Virus record (IMG/VR): IMGVR_UViG_3300021963_000072
Location: 27,364-91,363 of that record
Strand: one strand, 5' to 3'
DNA: 64,000 nucleotides
Source of the DNA: a virus
Shown here: one piece after another, positions 44,001 through 56,300 of the stretch
Position numbering within the stretch: the first letter of the stretch is position 1
Layout of the letters: each line of letters starts with the position of its first letter
Position numbers and translations under genes: made by a program
Notes under the pieces: model-generated
Told to the model about the DNA's origin: nothing
Seen by the model: only the letters and a program-made list of their open reading frames with translations
The model's database searches: none

Positions 44001-47000
44001 ACAACCAAAGAACTAAATGTTGGTATGCCAGTTACTCCACCAGTTTCTATAGTTAATATCTCACCTTGTCCATACGAACTTCCAAGAGATTTTAATTCAA
44101 ATTGAGAAATTGTCCCATTATTTGAAACTACTAAATCACATTTAGCATAGCTTCCAATACCTGGAGATGATTCGTTACTATAAATTAAATCGAGATCAAA
44201 ATAAGAATTTGGACTATCTACTATAAGATCTAAAGAATCATACCTACGAACAATTACTTCAGATAGTGCTGGAGATATATTTTGAATTGTAATTGGTTGA
44301 TTTATAGTAACTTCATTAGTTTTATAATCAATATCAGTTATTTTAACGTCAGTAATTGCAGCTCCAACAACAGTGATATAATCTGTATAACTATTAATTC
44401 CTGCTATTGATCCCAGTTGAATAGACGTATCGGTAGATTCAATCTCTTTTTGCAAATTGGTATTTAAAATTGTTATATAATTTGTAAATCCAGCTCCAAC
44501 ATTAGTAATTTCTGGTTCCAATAAATGTCCATTTGAAATGGTAGATATTCCAATATGAACTGGAGTTTTTCCTCTTGTTATATTTTTAATAGTTCCACCA
44601 TTAACATAAGTATGTTCAAAAATAGTTTCCCCTACGTATATTGTAAATGTATTCTCATGAGTATATAATACTTCAAATTGATACCCCAAGTTACCTGATG
44701 GAAATTCTAATGTAGCTAAGACAAGAGATCCCGATGAACTTAAAATACTAAACGATGGTGGTGGAACAGAAAGTTCATCAACATTAATTGTAAATGCGTT
44801 TACATTAGATCCAAAGGAAATTGGTGTTGACAACACAGTAAATACCTTGTCATCTAAAAATGTAGAAGTATTTTTAAATAAAACAAACCCATTTGTTGTT
44901 AATGTATTATTAACATCACCATCTGTGGTTATTGTTGTAATTCCCGTAGAATATCTGACTTGATTTGATCCAGATGGAACAAAAGTATGTGGAGAAGTAT
45001 TTGTTCCGGCAGACCCAACATTAACTACAATTGTTGTCGCAGTGGTTGATGCTATTCCTACAGTAGTATTATATGCTGCATCACCCGATCTTGGATAAAA
45101 TGTTGTTGTACTATTTCCATCAAGAGTGCAAGTAAATCCAAGTGATTCTGGCTCAATTAAAATTTTTCCTCCTATTGGCAATGAGTGAGATCCAATAGTT
45201 AAAGTGGAAATTCCAGATACTGGATCATATGTTGCGTTAGTGACAGTAAATAATTTTCTATTTACTGTTATCGATGATATTCCTATACTTTTATTAAATG
45301 TTGGAGAAGGATCACCAGAAGTTCCACCACTATTACACTTATAAACTAACCCTCTTATTTCAACAATTTCTCCTGGTGAAGTGAAAAATTGATCAGAGGT
45401 TATTGTAACAATTCCAGTAGTATGAGTATATGTTGCATTCTCTACTGGATATTCTTTTAATACGTTTACATATATATTTGCAATTCCTACTACTGGATTC
45501 TTGACTTCTACATATACAATATCATTAACATTGGTCTGATCTATACCAGATTGGAATCTCTTAATAACCGCGGATGTGTTGTTAACATATCCATTAGTAG
45601 TTGGAGTATCTAATATGAATAAGTTATTAATTTCATCAACATCAATTATTTCAATATTTTTAGCTACTGTTCCTATGCTTAAATAATATGGAGCTGATGT
45701 AGAAGTTGTATCAATTCCAGAAACACTGGCAACTTCAATTATATCTGTTGATATTCCAGAAGCACTAGTTATACTTGTAGATTTAACAAATACAAATCCA
45801 CTTGAATCATCGACTTCTATCCATGCATCAACTGGATTTGCTATTTGAACATAATATCCAGTTTCACCATATCCAACTGATGTTATTTGATTAAATCCAT
45901 TATTCTCTATTCTATTTCTTCCGATACTATTTTTAACCAATAATCGACAATCCGATTGTGAATACAAATAATTTAATTTGTTCCTAATACCATTTATGTC
46001 TTTTAAATAAAATGTTCCGCCATTTGGACCAAATGATGGAGATGATATTTCCGTTTCAAACGTATAATCGTTTTCTGCTCTGTATCCGGATCCAGTATAA
46101 CCAATAAAAATTGATTCTATAGTCCCCCCATAAGACACTTTAGCAGTGCCTCCGGCAGCAACTAATGGTTGATATCCTAATCCTGGTTTGGTGCCAACAG
46201 AAACGATTATTCCACCTCTTGGAATTGATGCTGTATTAATATCTTCCGGATTTGAAGATGGGGAACCAGTAAATTTAATAGTAGTAATTCCAGCACTTTC
46301 AGATAATCCATAATCAATAAAATCCGGAGTTTGGAACACATTGTTAATTAAAACTAATGCATTTCCTGTAGAGAATCCTGCAATATTTTCACCTCTTTCC
46401 GTTAATACTGCTTGGGTAGATATTCCCGTGAACTGTTGAGATATATCATCCAATAAGAAATTATAATCATATGGACCAATAGAACTATCTTCAAATCCAG
46501 ATCTTAAAAATACCCTTGCATCAAATGTAGAAAAAGTTTCTAATCCAACGTAATCTCTATCTTCCGGATCCGTTCTTTCAAAATCTGTGGTTGGACTTTT
46601 TTCAAATGGGGGGACGGGGAAATATATGGTATTTTCAGAAATTTGATAATTGCCAGATAATTTTACAACGTCTGATCCAGATTGATGATCAGCTAATTTT
46701 GAGCCCAACATGGGTCTTCTGACAATAAAATTATTATTACCTGCAAATTTTACATAATTTATTCTCATTATTTCATTGTCAATTCTAATCAAATCTCCAC
46801 TAAAAAATGATGTAACACCAGTAACATTTATTAAATCTTCAGCTCCAGATAAATTATTAACTAATTGAGTTTTTATTGTACTATCAATAGTTGGCGATTG
46901 TACTACGTTATCAATAGTTACGAATGTTCTTGTATTTTGCTTTTCTCCTATAAATTTATGAAACGTTCCAAATCCTAATCTAGTTAAATCTAAAACATCA

Positions 47001-47374
47001 GGTATTCTTTTTAAAGCACCTTCTTTTGTGGCAGATAATTTGATAAATCTGTCGTTTAATTTTACGGCATAAACTGTTGAAGGTAAAACTGAAGAAATTC
47101 CAATATTTGGAATACTTGTAGATGCAATACCTATAGCATTATTACTACTTGTCAAAAATCCATCATATTCATAAGTCAATTCCTCACCAGTTCTAAAAAA
47201 ATGATTAGGTAAAAAAATTGTATTATTTGAAAGATCTACATCACTGTCCGAACTACCCAAAAAGAATTTCTCAAAAATAGGTTGGCTTCTATGTCTAAGC
47301 TCCGCACTTAGTTGAACGTCAAATCTTCTTCCTACATAATCTCCAGAACCGCTATTAATGATTATTTCTGCCAT
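41039..47374 (-). CDS. giant virion structural protein with FG-GAP beta-propeller (2111 aa)
   Basis: A 2111-residue baseplate/fibre protein. The N-terminus MAEIIINSGSGDYVGRRFDV, RSQPIFEKFFLGSSDSDVDL is conserved in cyanophages. Residues about 1138-1553 (42715-43960) hold seven FG-GAP-like repeats of the form D-x-F-G-x-S-V...S-x-D-G-x-x-I-x-V-G-x-P-x-D-E...S-G-x-V-Y-V-Y-x-R. Other modules: INVTGVTSFFSGDLIRID near 180, HSLPIGGKI near 730, GLGYSDPP/PGYGYTTTD near 1820-1900. The C-terminus KLKALGYTQNN is typical of gp6/gp7-neighbour proteins. It lies 13 nt after the 3742-residue gene. Confidence 0.85.
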   Translation of the reverse strand: MAEIIINSGSGDYVGRRFDVQLSAELRHRSQPIFEKFFLGSSDSDVDLSNNTIFLPNHFFRTGEELTYEYDGFLTSSNNAIGIASTSIPNIGISSVLPSTVYAVKLNDRFIKLSATKEGALKRIPDVLDLTRLGFGTFHKFIGEKQNTRTFVTIDNVVQSPTIDSTIKTQLVNNLSGAEDLINVTGVTSFFSGDLIRIDNEIMRINYVKFAGNNNFIVRRPMLGSKLADHQSGSDVVKLSGNYQISENTIYFPVPPFEKSPTTDFERTDPEDRDYVGLETFSTFDARVFLRSGFEDSSIGPYDYNFLLDDISQQFTGISTQAVLTERGENIAGFSTGNALVLINNVFQTPDFIDYGLSESAGITTIKFTGSPSSNPEDINTASIPRGGIIVSVGTKPGLGYQPLVAAGGTAKVSYGGTIESIFIGYTGSGYRAENDYTFETEISSPSFGPNGGTFYLKDINGIRNKLNYLYSQSDCRLLVKNSIGRNRIENNGFNQITSVGYGETGYYVQIANPVDAWIEVDDSSGFVFVKSTSITSASGISTDIIEVASVSGIDTTSTSAPYYLSIGTVAKNIEIIDVDEINNLFILDTPTTNGYVNNTSAVIKRFQSGIDQTNVNDIVYVEVKNPVVGIANIYVNVLKEYPVENATYTHTTGIVTITSDQFFTSPGEIVEIRGLVYKCNSGGTSGDPSPTFNKSIGISSITVNRKLFTVTNATYDPVSGISTLTIGSHSLPIGGKILIEPESLGFTCTLDGNSTTTFYPRSGDAAYNTTVGIASTTATTIVVNVGSAGTNTSPHTFVPSGSNQVRYSTGITTITTDGDVNNTLTTNGFVLFKNTSTFLDDKVFTVLSTPISFGSNVNAFTINVDELSVPPPSFSILSSSGSLVLATLEFPSGNLGYQFEVLYTHENTFTIYVGETIFEHTYVNGGTIKNITRGKTPVHIGISTISNGHLLEPEITNVGAGFTNYITILNTNLQKEIESTDTSIQLGSIAGINSYTDYITVVGAAITDVKITDIDYKTNEVTINQPITIQNISPALSEVIVRRYDSLDLIVDSPNSYFDLDLIYSNESSPGIGSYAKCDLVVSNNGTISQFELKSLGSSYGQGEILTIETGGVTGIPTFSSLVVKNITNEVGIFTGSLSTFNDRFGFSVSTSDDGNFIVVGSPYDEDPNSGSSSGLVYLFDKVGIGYSQVGILTGLYASNADDNFGYSVAISGDGTKIIVGAPYDEYPGNPGSSGLVYVFDRSSGPTFTNVGIITGAYAFGAFDTFGWQVDTSYDGNIIAVSAIGDEDPSLNASTSSGVVYVYERQNSPTIGFNTVGIITGLYAYNSGDNFGSSIALSSNGEFLICGAPNDESQGVVYVYQNISSNWTQVGIITGPNPNNIVQTTLFGYSVEINDDGKILAIGAVNDNSGIGGARSGTVYVYEKIENQYYIIQILNGLYANNVDDAFGSSISMTSDGKLIAIGTKEDEYPGVEDSSGIVYLYERITENYLGSDYVNIGIQTGIYAKNLNDNFGTSVKLPSNGTSLVVGSQYDSFTTTGIGTSGVVSVFDLERNSSFDEFQVTIDQTFTDSFSGYVFGELVVFDSFDRLFNGKRVEFPLKLGGLQTTLRARPGSTLELEYNLIVFINDIYQVPNQSYTFSGGSIITFLEPPKQGDKCVILFYYGTKEVDTRNVDILETIKIGDNITLNSNLLSLQQTSRTVTDIIATDIVETNVYQNTGVTNDPNLQRPVTWCKQLYDKIIDGNVVGKSREIYEPEIYPKTQIIKSVGIGSTESIFVENVKIFFDSDDEYEPIGILKNSQRNIVIVSNDAIRQAEVSISIGNNLRISSVNIIDKGLGYSDPPDITVSYPSFTGIGTTTNNRAEITCSIDSFGSISSVQLNNPGYGYTTTDITKVHVGPPTIAYEKINQVNYEGDFGWVTGIGTTSTVGFNTNFVFELYIPENSYLRESAYGIPIDKSGILPGYYFKISNSNIGNSVFGVSSLDVNDSSVISVGSSYLDGIYNVESVGVAITEVPGLSVGLGRTEIVRVVVPVASYNGLDIASGGNIGTIGGNSGYIYGQYIGDFSWGRISDLKRTQLKQFNYYKNGILGLSTSATVIRENKLKALGYTQNN

Positions 47375-47386
47375 TTTACTTTTCGA

Positions 47387-50300
47387 TTAGAATCGTCCAA
47401 TGTTTACTTGAATACCTTGTATTTTAAACTGTGTGAATGGTGATGGTTTAAATAGCAATTTAGTTAAAGATCCCTCTAACCTTGATGAAAAAGTTCCAAC
47501 CCCAACTGTACCAATTCCACTCGTTTCTGTGGGAGTGGGAACTACCAACTTTCCATATTCCGTAATATATGAATTGGCTTGATTATTAATTAATTGAATT
47601 TCTTGTGATACATATTGTTTATTTATTTGTCTTTCAGTAAAACTACTTGAAAAACCTAACATTTCAGTTTCTGCGTTGGCGCTATCATTAATAAACAATG
47701 CAAATGGATTGTTTCCTTCAAATTTCCACAAATTGGCACCTCCAGCAAAATTGTTCGCAGTTCCAGAGAGCTCTGCAGCATTTCCAAAAAATGTAAGATT
47801 AACTCCAAATCCAGATGTTCCAGATCTATACGCACTATCTGGGGTTTCTATTGAAGTGCCATTTAAATCATGCTGTTCACCAAGAACCCAAGAACTTCCA
47901 TTCCAATATGAAACTCTAACTGTTGTATTTGGATATGGGGCGATTAAAGCATAATCCGACAAAGTTTCTCCATAAGAATAAGTATTTGAAATATATTCTA
48001 TTGGAATACCTTGTTTCATATCGGATCCAGATCCATCATCAGTTTCAACAGATATGATTGTCTGCTGATTGAAAGCAGAAACTGCGGTATAATCTGAAAC
48101 TGACAATGGTTGATCATAAGCTGTGCGAATTCTATCAACTCCAAGTCCAGTAAAATATTTGGTCATTGTCGAATTATTAATAGAAATTGCTGGACTTAAA
48201 AGACCTTTATCTAAAATAGGGGATGAATCTGCAGAATCATAATAATATGTTGTCATAATAACTGGACTTGTTGATGTAAAAAATACCCAATCATCATAAG
48301 TTGTTGTTGTAAGCACACCAGATTTTCCTGGTTGAATTGTTACTGTTGTGACACCTATTCCAGTAGTGTTTCCAATTCCCATAGTATTACCAAATCCTGT
48401 CTGGTTTTGATCATACAAAGTAACAATAACATTATCATTATTTTGATTTGGAAGAGCAAAAATATTAAAATAAGACACTCCAGTTTCTGTTGGTATTCCA
48501 ACTGAACTTCTATCTGCAATATAATGTCCAAATGTGGTTGATGCATAAGAAACTGGCGATATTCTATGCTGATTTCCTGGTTCAATAAAATGAATAGGTT
48601 TGTTTGCAAAATATCTACTTCCCGATGTTATAGAAATAGTCCCTCTCTGTGGGTTAGATCCAGTGGTTAAAAGAACATTTTCAAATCCATCATTTGTGAC
48701 TTCAATTAGTTTAGTATTTGGATATATTGCCGAATATGTTGCAGTTCCATTTTCAAACGCATACCAATCAGAAATTCCATGATTTTGTGGTCCGGCATCG
48801 TATGCAAGAACATTATCAGTTTTTACCCCAACAACGGTAAGGAATACATATGCACATTTATATTGGGTACTATAATTCAATATTTCTGTGAATGATGGTA
48901 TAGTTGTTCCTATTCCTACCTGTTCAAATGATATCACTTCTCCGGTGTCGAACCCTAAATTATCGGTCAATGAATAATCTGTATTTGCAATGGAAACCGT
49001 AACAGCTTTTATATTATAATCATCTTCCAAAGTATTATATGGTGTCATTACTATATCATAAGTTGTTCCGCCTATTCCCATTCGTGCTGAGTATGAAGCT
49101 ATACCAGAAACAGATCTATCTGGAAAATTATCTTGAGTTTTAGTTATGAGTTCACCATATTCCAAAAGTCTTATGTCATCAGAATCATCATGAATTATTG
49201 AAAGTTCATTTATTTCATAGTATGAGGTAGTTGCAGATCCAACCAAAATGAATATCTTACTTGCTCTATATGTGGAAGCTATTCCCACAACAGCAGTTCC
49301 AATTCCGGGAAGAACTCCAGAAGTTAAAATTCCAGTTTGATTATAAATTCTACCAACGTCTCCAAGAGCAACATCTTCAAGTTCTTCGGGATCATCACTC
49401 ATCTCAAATGAAACATAATCTACTATATAATTGTTAAAGTCAAATTTTGTTGGGAAAAATAAAACATTTTGATTTGAACCTATAATTTCAGATTCAAAAG
49501 ATCCAAGATCAGATGCAGTTTCTAGCCTTCCATACTGACCACAAAAAACATCAGTATCATCATGTACTGTGGTAAGTATTAACATTTGTTTTTCATTAAA
49601 GAATCTTCTATCTTGAATATAGAAGAAATGTTTTCTTGCTCTAATTTTTGTAGATGGATTTCTTGATACGATTGAATAAGTAGTTTCTCTTGGAAGTGGG
49701 TTGAAATTTTTACTAATATCATCTATACTTAAAACTCTATTATCGATAGATTCAATATAATCTTGAAGTATTCTTGAATTAAAAATTACCTGATTTGATT
49801 TTAAAGTATTGTTTGAAAGGAATGATAACTCTCTTGCCAAATCAAAATCATAAGTGCAGTTTACACTTGCAGAAGATATTAAATCGGTAATAGGAGTAAC
49901 TGCCCCATCATTTTGAGATGTGGAGATTCCTGAGAAATCTTTTTGTCTTGAAATAACTTCTAAATTTGAAAATCTTTTAAATCCTGCGGTATGATTTAAT
50001 GTTGCTACCGGATCATCCCATTTATTAATAGGTACTTCCGACTTCAATGAGTATGAAAAATATTGATAGTAATCACTATCATGAATTCTTTGAAGATCGA
50101 GATTAAGTTTTCCAGTATCTTTAGTCCACCCTTTATTAACAACTGATGTAGAATCTATATTGTAAAATGCATCAAAATTTATTTTTTTAAGTATTATCGC
50201 TTTCGTTTTGCTCGATTCTCCAATAATTATATCACCAACATTAAAATCTTCAAATATTCCAACTTTTAAATAATCATTTGCAGAATCCCATTGATCCACA

Positions 50301-53300
50301 ATTCCACGACCAGATAAAATATCACTTTCATTTCTAATAAATTCGTCTTCGGAAAAATTATTTTTTAATAATGTAATAGTGTATTTTGGAAAATATTTAA
50401 CTGGAACTATTCTTGCAGCTTCAGATAAGAAGTCATCAACTTTATATGAATCACTGTCTTCGGGATTTTCTACATCTGGATCCAAATATCCTTTGAAATC
50501 TAAAGTAACGGATGCACCAGCACCACCAATATTTGGATCTCTTCTAATAACTTTATAAAATGCAAATCCATTAGATTGAGAATTGAATCCTTTAGATTCC
50601 AATCCTTGAGATTCTGCTATAGTTACAACATCCTCTATGAAAACAAAATCGCCTAACTGGAAAGGAAAATCATATATTGTACTATACTCAGTTTTTAAAA
50701 ATACTTGTATTGTTGGTAAATTACTAAATTGAATGCTATCTGGGAAATTATATTCACTATCATCAGCATCTTCACTAAGTAAGGCATTATCTATTCCATT
50801 AACAACTTCTTGTGGAACAGCATTATTATTTACATCAAGAATTATAATATCTTGCTGATTCAATAGTAATGGTATTGCATTGCTATTATTAATTGGAACT
50901 AATCTTGGCTCTATACTTGAAAGATTTTTTGTATTTTGATCTATTGTTACAAAGTTATCGCCAAGATTATATCTTAAAACAACGTCATCAACAATTTTTC
51001 CTGTTTTTTTATCTATAACAACAATATTTGGTGCAGTTAAATAATTAATTCCAACACTGTCAATTCTAATTCTATCGATAGAATATAAAGGTTCAACTTT
51101 AAATATTGTAGGAAGTTTTGCAATTGGTCTTATAGATAAATCAGAAGAATAGTTAAAACCTATATCTGTTATATCAACACTTTTAATCTTACCTACACTA
51201 GTACTATTTCCACCCAAAATTGCACCATTTCCTAAGGTACTGTTTATAATTGTTTCTTTTGGTAACGTATAGAAATATCTTCCTCTATTATTTAAAGATA
51301 TTTTTGAAATTGGACCAAAGGCATGTATTGAATTTGTTGAATATTCAATGGTACAATTTTCATTAGTATAAGAATCTTGTTCTGGATCTAGTGGTATTTG
51401 ATATTTAAATACTGCGTCAGAAAATGGAGGTTCATTTGGATTATTATCAATAATACCAAATACTTTATAAACTCCATTATACTTACTTTCTATGCAAGTT
51501 ATTCTATTATTCTTTGTTTGTTCAGAATCCACTAATATTTCCAATTTTGACGATAAATTATTTTCAAACAATATTGGGGTTAATTTATAAAATAAATTAT
51601 TTGGAGCATCATCCGAAAGATATAATTTCAATCTAGCATTATTACTAACTCCAATTGAACCTGTTTTTATTACATCAAAATTCTTTGTGTTTCCACTTGA
51701 AAAATACTTATAGTTAAAGTTTGCATCAGAGTAAATATCAAAAGTAAATGAACTTGTTCTAACTAAACTATTTCCAGAAGCTATCGACAATGATGGATGA
51801 CTGAGATCAAAATTTATTGTTTGATTTTTAAATGTTAAAATTTGAGGATTTATTTGATATATTTTTCCGGGTTGAGGATTGGATAAATTTATATAATTTG
51901 GAAATTCTAATCTTGTTTCATATAGAGTATCGCAAAGAGAAATCGTATTTCTATCTATTGCAACTACATAATATACTTGATTATCAATCAAACCAGAAAT
52001 AGCTGGAACATTGTCTCCATTTTGGTTAATAGATCTGTATAAGATTTTATCTCCGGTTGACAATTTGTGTGCTGGTATTACTATACTATCTGTTACAGCA
52101 TCAACATTGACACTTAAAAATGTCCTTGGATTTAATACCATTAATCTATTTTCATCATTATATTCAACTATGACATTTAATTCATTTTTTGGTTTTAATT
52201 TAATATCAATAAAATCATTTTCAAGCAATCCATGTGTAGATCCAACAGAAACAGTTACTATATTTTGAGATACTATTGCATTAAAAACATTTGTTTTGAG
52301 AGTTTTTAAAGAATTTTCTGTGTTATTAATTGCCGGGTTAAAGTACAATAAAGGATCCGAATTGTCTAAAAGGTTTACTACATTTCCAGTAGTTCCAAAT
52401 CCAACTCTAGTAGTAGATAATCCTATTAAATCTTTGCTTATCTTTACGGAATAAACAATACTATCCTGAAGAAGTATGTTTGCAGGATTTCCAACTTTGT
52501 TATATGCTAATAATCCTTTAAAATATAAAGGTTGATTAGTTTCAAAGTTATGATTTGGGAGATATATTGATCTTATTGGTATAGTAATTGATGATATACC
52601 ACTGCCAGTATAAACTACACTGGTTATTCCTGAAGAAATATTAGTACCAAACCCTACAGAATTTTTAGAATTGAAATAATATTCATAATTTGTTCTAGAA
52701 TTGTAACTTGTTTTTATTCCTAAATCAGATTCAAATTTTCTTGGGAGTTCTTGTAATATTGTTCCACTATAAACAGTAGATAAACCACTATTTGCATTTA
52801 CCGACCTTTCAATTCTAATTATAGATTTTTGTGTATCTATATTTAATATTCTTATAGTTTCATAACCATTTTCTTCATCAGTAAATTTATAGATATCGTT
52901 TTCTCTAACATCTGGGTATTTAATATTTCCAGATACTTGAATATATGTTGAAAGTCCAGTTTGAGCAACAGTATTTAAAGTACTAGTTAATACTAAATTG
53001 TTAGATTTTACTTTAATTTTTTGGAACGATATTCTTTCTACTGGAGTAGTGATAGAAACAACGTCACCATCACTGTAGTTATGTGGAGTACTGGTAAATC
53101 CAATAAATCCGGATTTATTGGAATTTTTTTCAAATTCAACATTTGAAAAAGATGACCTTGCAACGCCAATGTTAGTGACTTCCTTTCCTTTGATATGTGA
53201 AATAGATGCAGTTGCATCTTGCCCAATAACATCAGAATTCTTAAACAATATTGTATCGTTTACTTTGTAATCCTCACCACCTACAACAATATCAACAAAT

Positions 53301-56300
53301 TCAATTTCACCGTAATTTGCATATTTGATTTTACTAATCGGCTCTTTTATTTTATTTGATTGATTCAGATATCTATAAGATGAATCGATATTGTTTAAAA
53401 GATATGGACTTGTATTTTTATACCAAGATGTTTTATTAATATCTACAGTATCTTGATTGATTTTTTGATCAAAGTTAAACTCTATAGGTAAAGATTCATA
53501 AAAATCTCCAATCACATAAGGAAACTGTGGTATAAATGTTTGAGCAGGTTCTTTTCTGATTGATGGATTTACAGTGCAAAAATATGCATACACTCCATTT
53601 GGATATTCTGGTGTTTTACAATACCTTCCATTATGAATGTCCAGATATTCACTACCTTCACTTGTAAAATCTATATACTCATAATCTTCTACAAAAAATC
53701 CAAGTGGAAACAACAGCTCTGATGGTCCGTCTGTTCTTTGAGAAATTAATTTATAAGAAGATTGCATTGGAACAATAGTTCCTGATAATCCATTTTTATA
53801 TCCATAAGGACCATAAATTGGATTTCCGTCATATGCCCATCCAACTATTGGAGAGTGTTTTGCCTCGTTTCCTACTCTGTCTGATTCTATGTCAGGATAA
53901 TATAAAGAATTTTCTTCAGAATGGAATAAAAGTCGTAGTGTATTTGAAAGGTAGATATGCGTATACTGAAGATCATCCGTTCCAAGATCAGAAAAAACAA
54001 ATCCCTCATCATTTGTTAATCTTGAATTTAATTCATATCGTTTTAATAGATTTATATTCCAAGATTTTATTTTTACCGATGTTCTAAGTCCTTCACCTCT
54101 ATCAATGATGTCAATTATTGTGCTTGATCTATCATATCCGTTACCTCCATATAAAACATTAATTCTTATCAATTTTCCATCTTCAATCTCCGGTACTAAA
54201 ACAGCTCCATTTCCAAATCCCCTAACAATTACATCTGGAGTACTGTAGTAATTTTTTCCCGAATTTAAAACCAATACTTCTTTGATGGATCCATCTGTAA
54301 TTAATGGTATTGCTTGGGCATTTATTCCCTTTACCACTTCAACTGATGGTTGTTTAACATAATTTACAATATCTGATGAACCATAATTATTTCCAGATTC
54401 GGAGATAAAAATAGAACTTATTTCACCTCTAAAAATTGGATTTACTTTTGCGTTTAAATCTTGACCCGCAGAGGTTGACACTCCAATAAATCCTTTTATT
54501 TCAACATTAATTGGCTCATAATTAAAATAATGAGTTCCAGATCCTTGACTTGTTATATTGACATATTGCTTTGTCAAAAAATAAAAATCATTAGTTTTAT
54601 CCGATCCAGTAAAAGTTTCAGATAGTTTAATATTATTGTTATCTATTTTAGTAACATAATATGAAGTATTCTCTTGTAACCCACCAATCAAAGAACCAGT
54701 ACTAAAATGAACTAGTAGTTCACCATCAGAATATCCATGATTGGGAATATTAATTATATTGGAGATTACATTTACATTTTCTGGTAAAGTAGATACTTTT
54801 CTATTTTTATATCCAGAACCGGGATTGACAATGGAGATATATCCTATTTTTGATTTATTTTTTGATGACTTTAAATAATGTCTACCAGATGAATATCCAT
54901 CAATACCTACTGTGTTAATTCCAGAAATAGCATCAGTTTTTGATTTATATAATTTAACTGATGAAGAATTTTCAACAGAGATGATATATCTACTTCCATT
55001 TTCAAGACCTGGAACTGAACTTGTTGAAGAACTGAAATATACAATTTCCTCATAATTTTCAAAATTATGATAAGTAGAAAATCCAATAATATTATTTTGT
55101 GTATCTAGTATTCCATTATTTGAAGATGCTGGAAATTCAATTTGATAAGAAAAACTTTCCATAACTGGTTCAGCTATGGCATCAAATCCATTGCCACCAG
55201 TTATGTAAATTTGCGGTTTCCCGATATAATTAAATCCTGGATAGATTATATCCATTCGTTCCAGTGATCCAGTTACGGAAGGAAATGCTACACAACCTAC
55301 ACCAAGGTCCCCAATGGTTACAGATTTATCACCTACTCTTACCTCAGATCCTCCTACACCACCAACAGAAAGTTGAGTTCCTCCTACACCACCAACAGTA
55401 GCAACTAATCCATTAATTCTTAAAACAGATCCACCAATTTGATTAATATAAAGATTTTTTTCTCCAAGATTAAGAGTTTTTCCTTCTACAATTATCAATT
55501 CTCCACCTTGACCATCGTATGTTATAACATCTCCTCCAACAGCACCAAATTTAATAGGTACTGAGTTTGAAAAATTAAATATTGGCGTTGATTTGTTGGC
55601 ATTATATCTTACTTGAGTGCCAGCAGTATCTAAAACATTTAATTCTGGAGGATTAATTACATCATATCCAAATCCAGGTGATGTAACTTCTATTGATTGA
55701 ATATCTCCAAAAAATATTGAACTTCTTGATTTATAATTTAATATCTCAACTCCATTTTTAAATATTCCAATTTTTCCATAATTAGTTTTAATTTTTTCTT
55801 GACCTTTAGTTGGACTTGATATTTTTTTAATTAGTTTTTTTGGCCCAATATCACTTGGTAAAAGATAGTTTGGACTATTTACATCTACATTACTATACTC
55901 AAAGAATTGTATAGTGCATCTACACTCCCTAAATTCTGGCACATTGAATGGGGGTATAAGATCTAAAGTTTCATACCTTTCATTTAATATTAATGATGTA
56001 CTTCTTGCAAGTTTAAATCCATAAAGATCTCCTTCTATTCTAAAATCTTTTATAAAATAAATTCCATCGGGAATTGGACTTTTATCATTTTCCAATGATC
56101 TAAAAATTATTTGATCTCCCGTGTAAAACCCATGCTTTAATGCATTATCAATTCCGTTATTACTTTCTCTAAAGCAAGTTATATAAGAGTAATCTATAGT
56201 CCCATCAGTAAATTGTTTGTCAGATAATGAGTTCACACTTCCATCGGAAGTTATTTTTCCAAACAAAAATAAACCAGAAATTGATCCATCTTTAATATCC

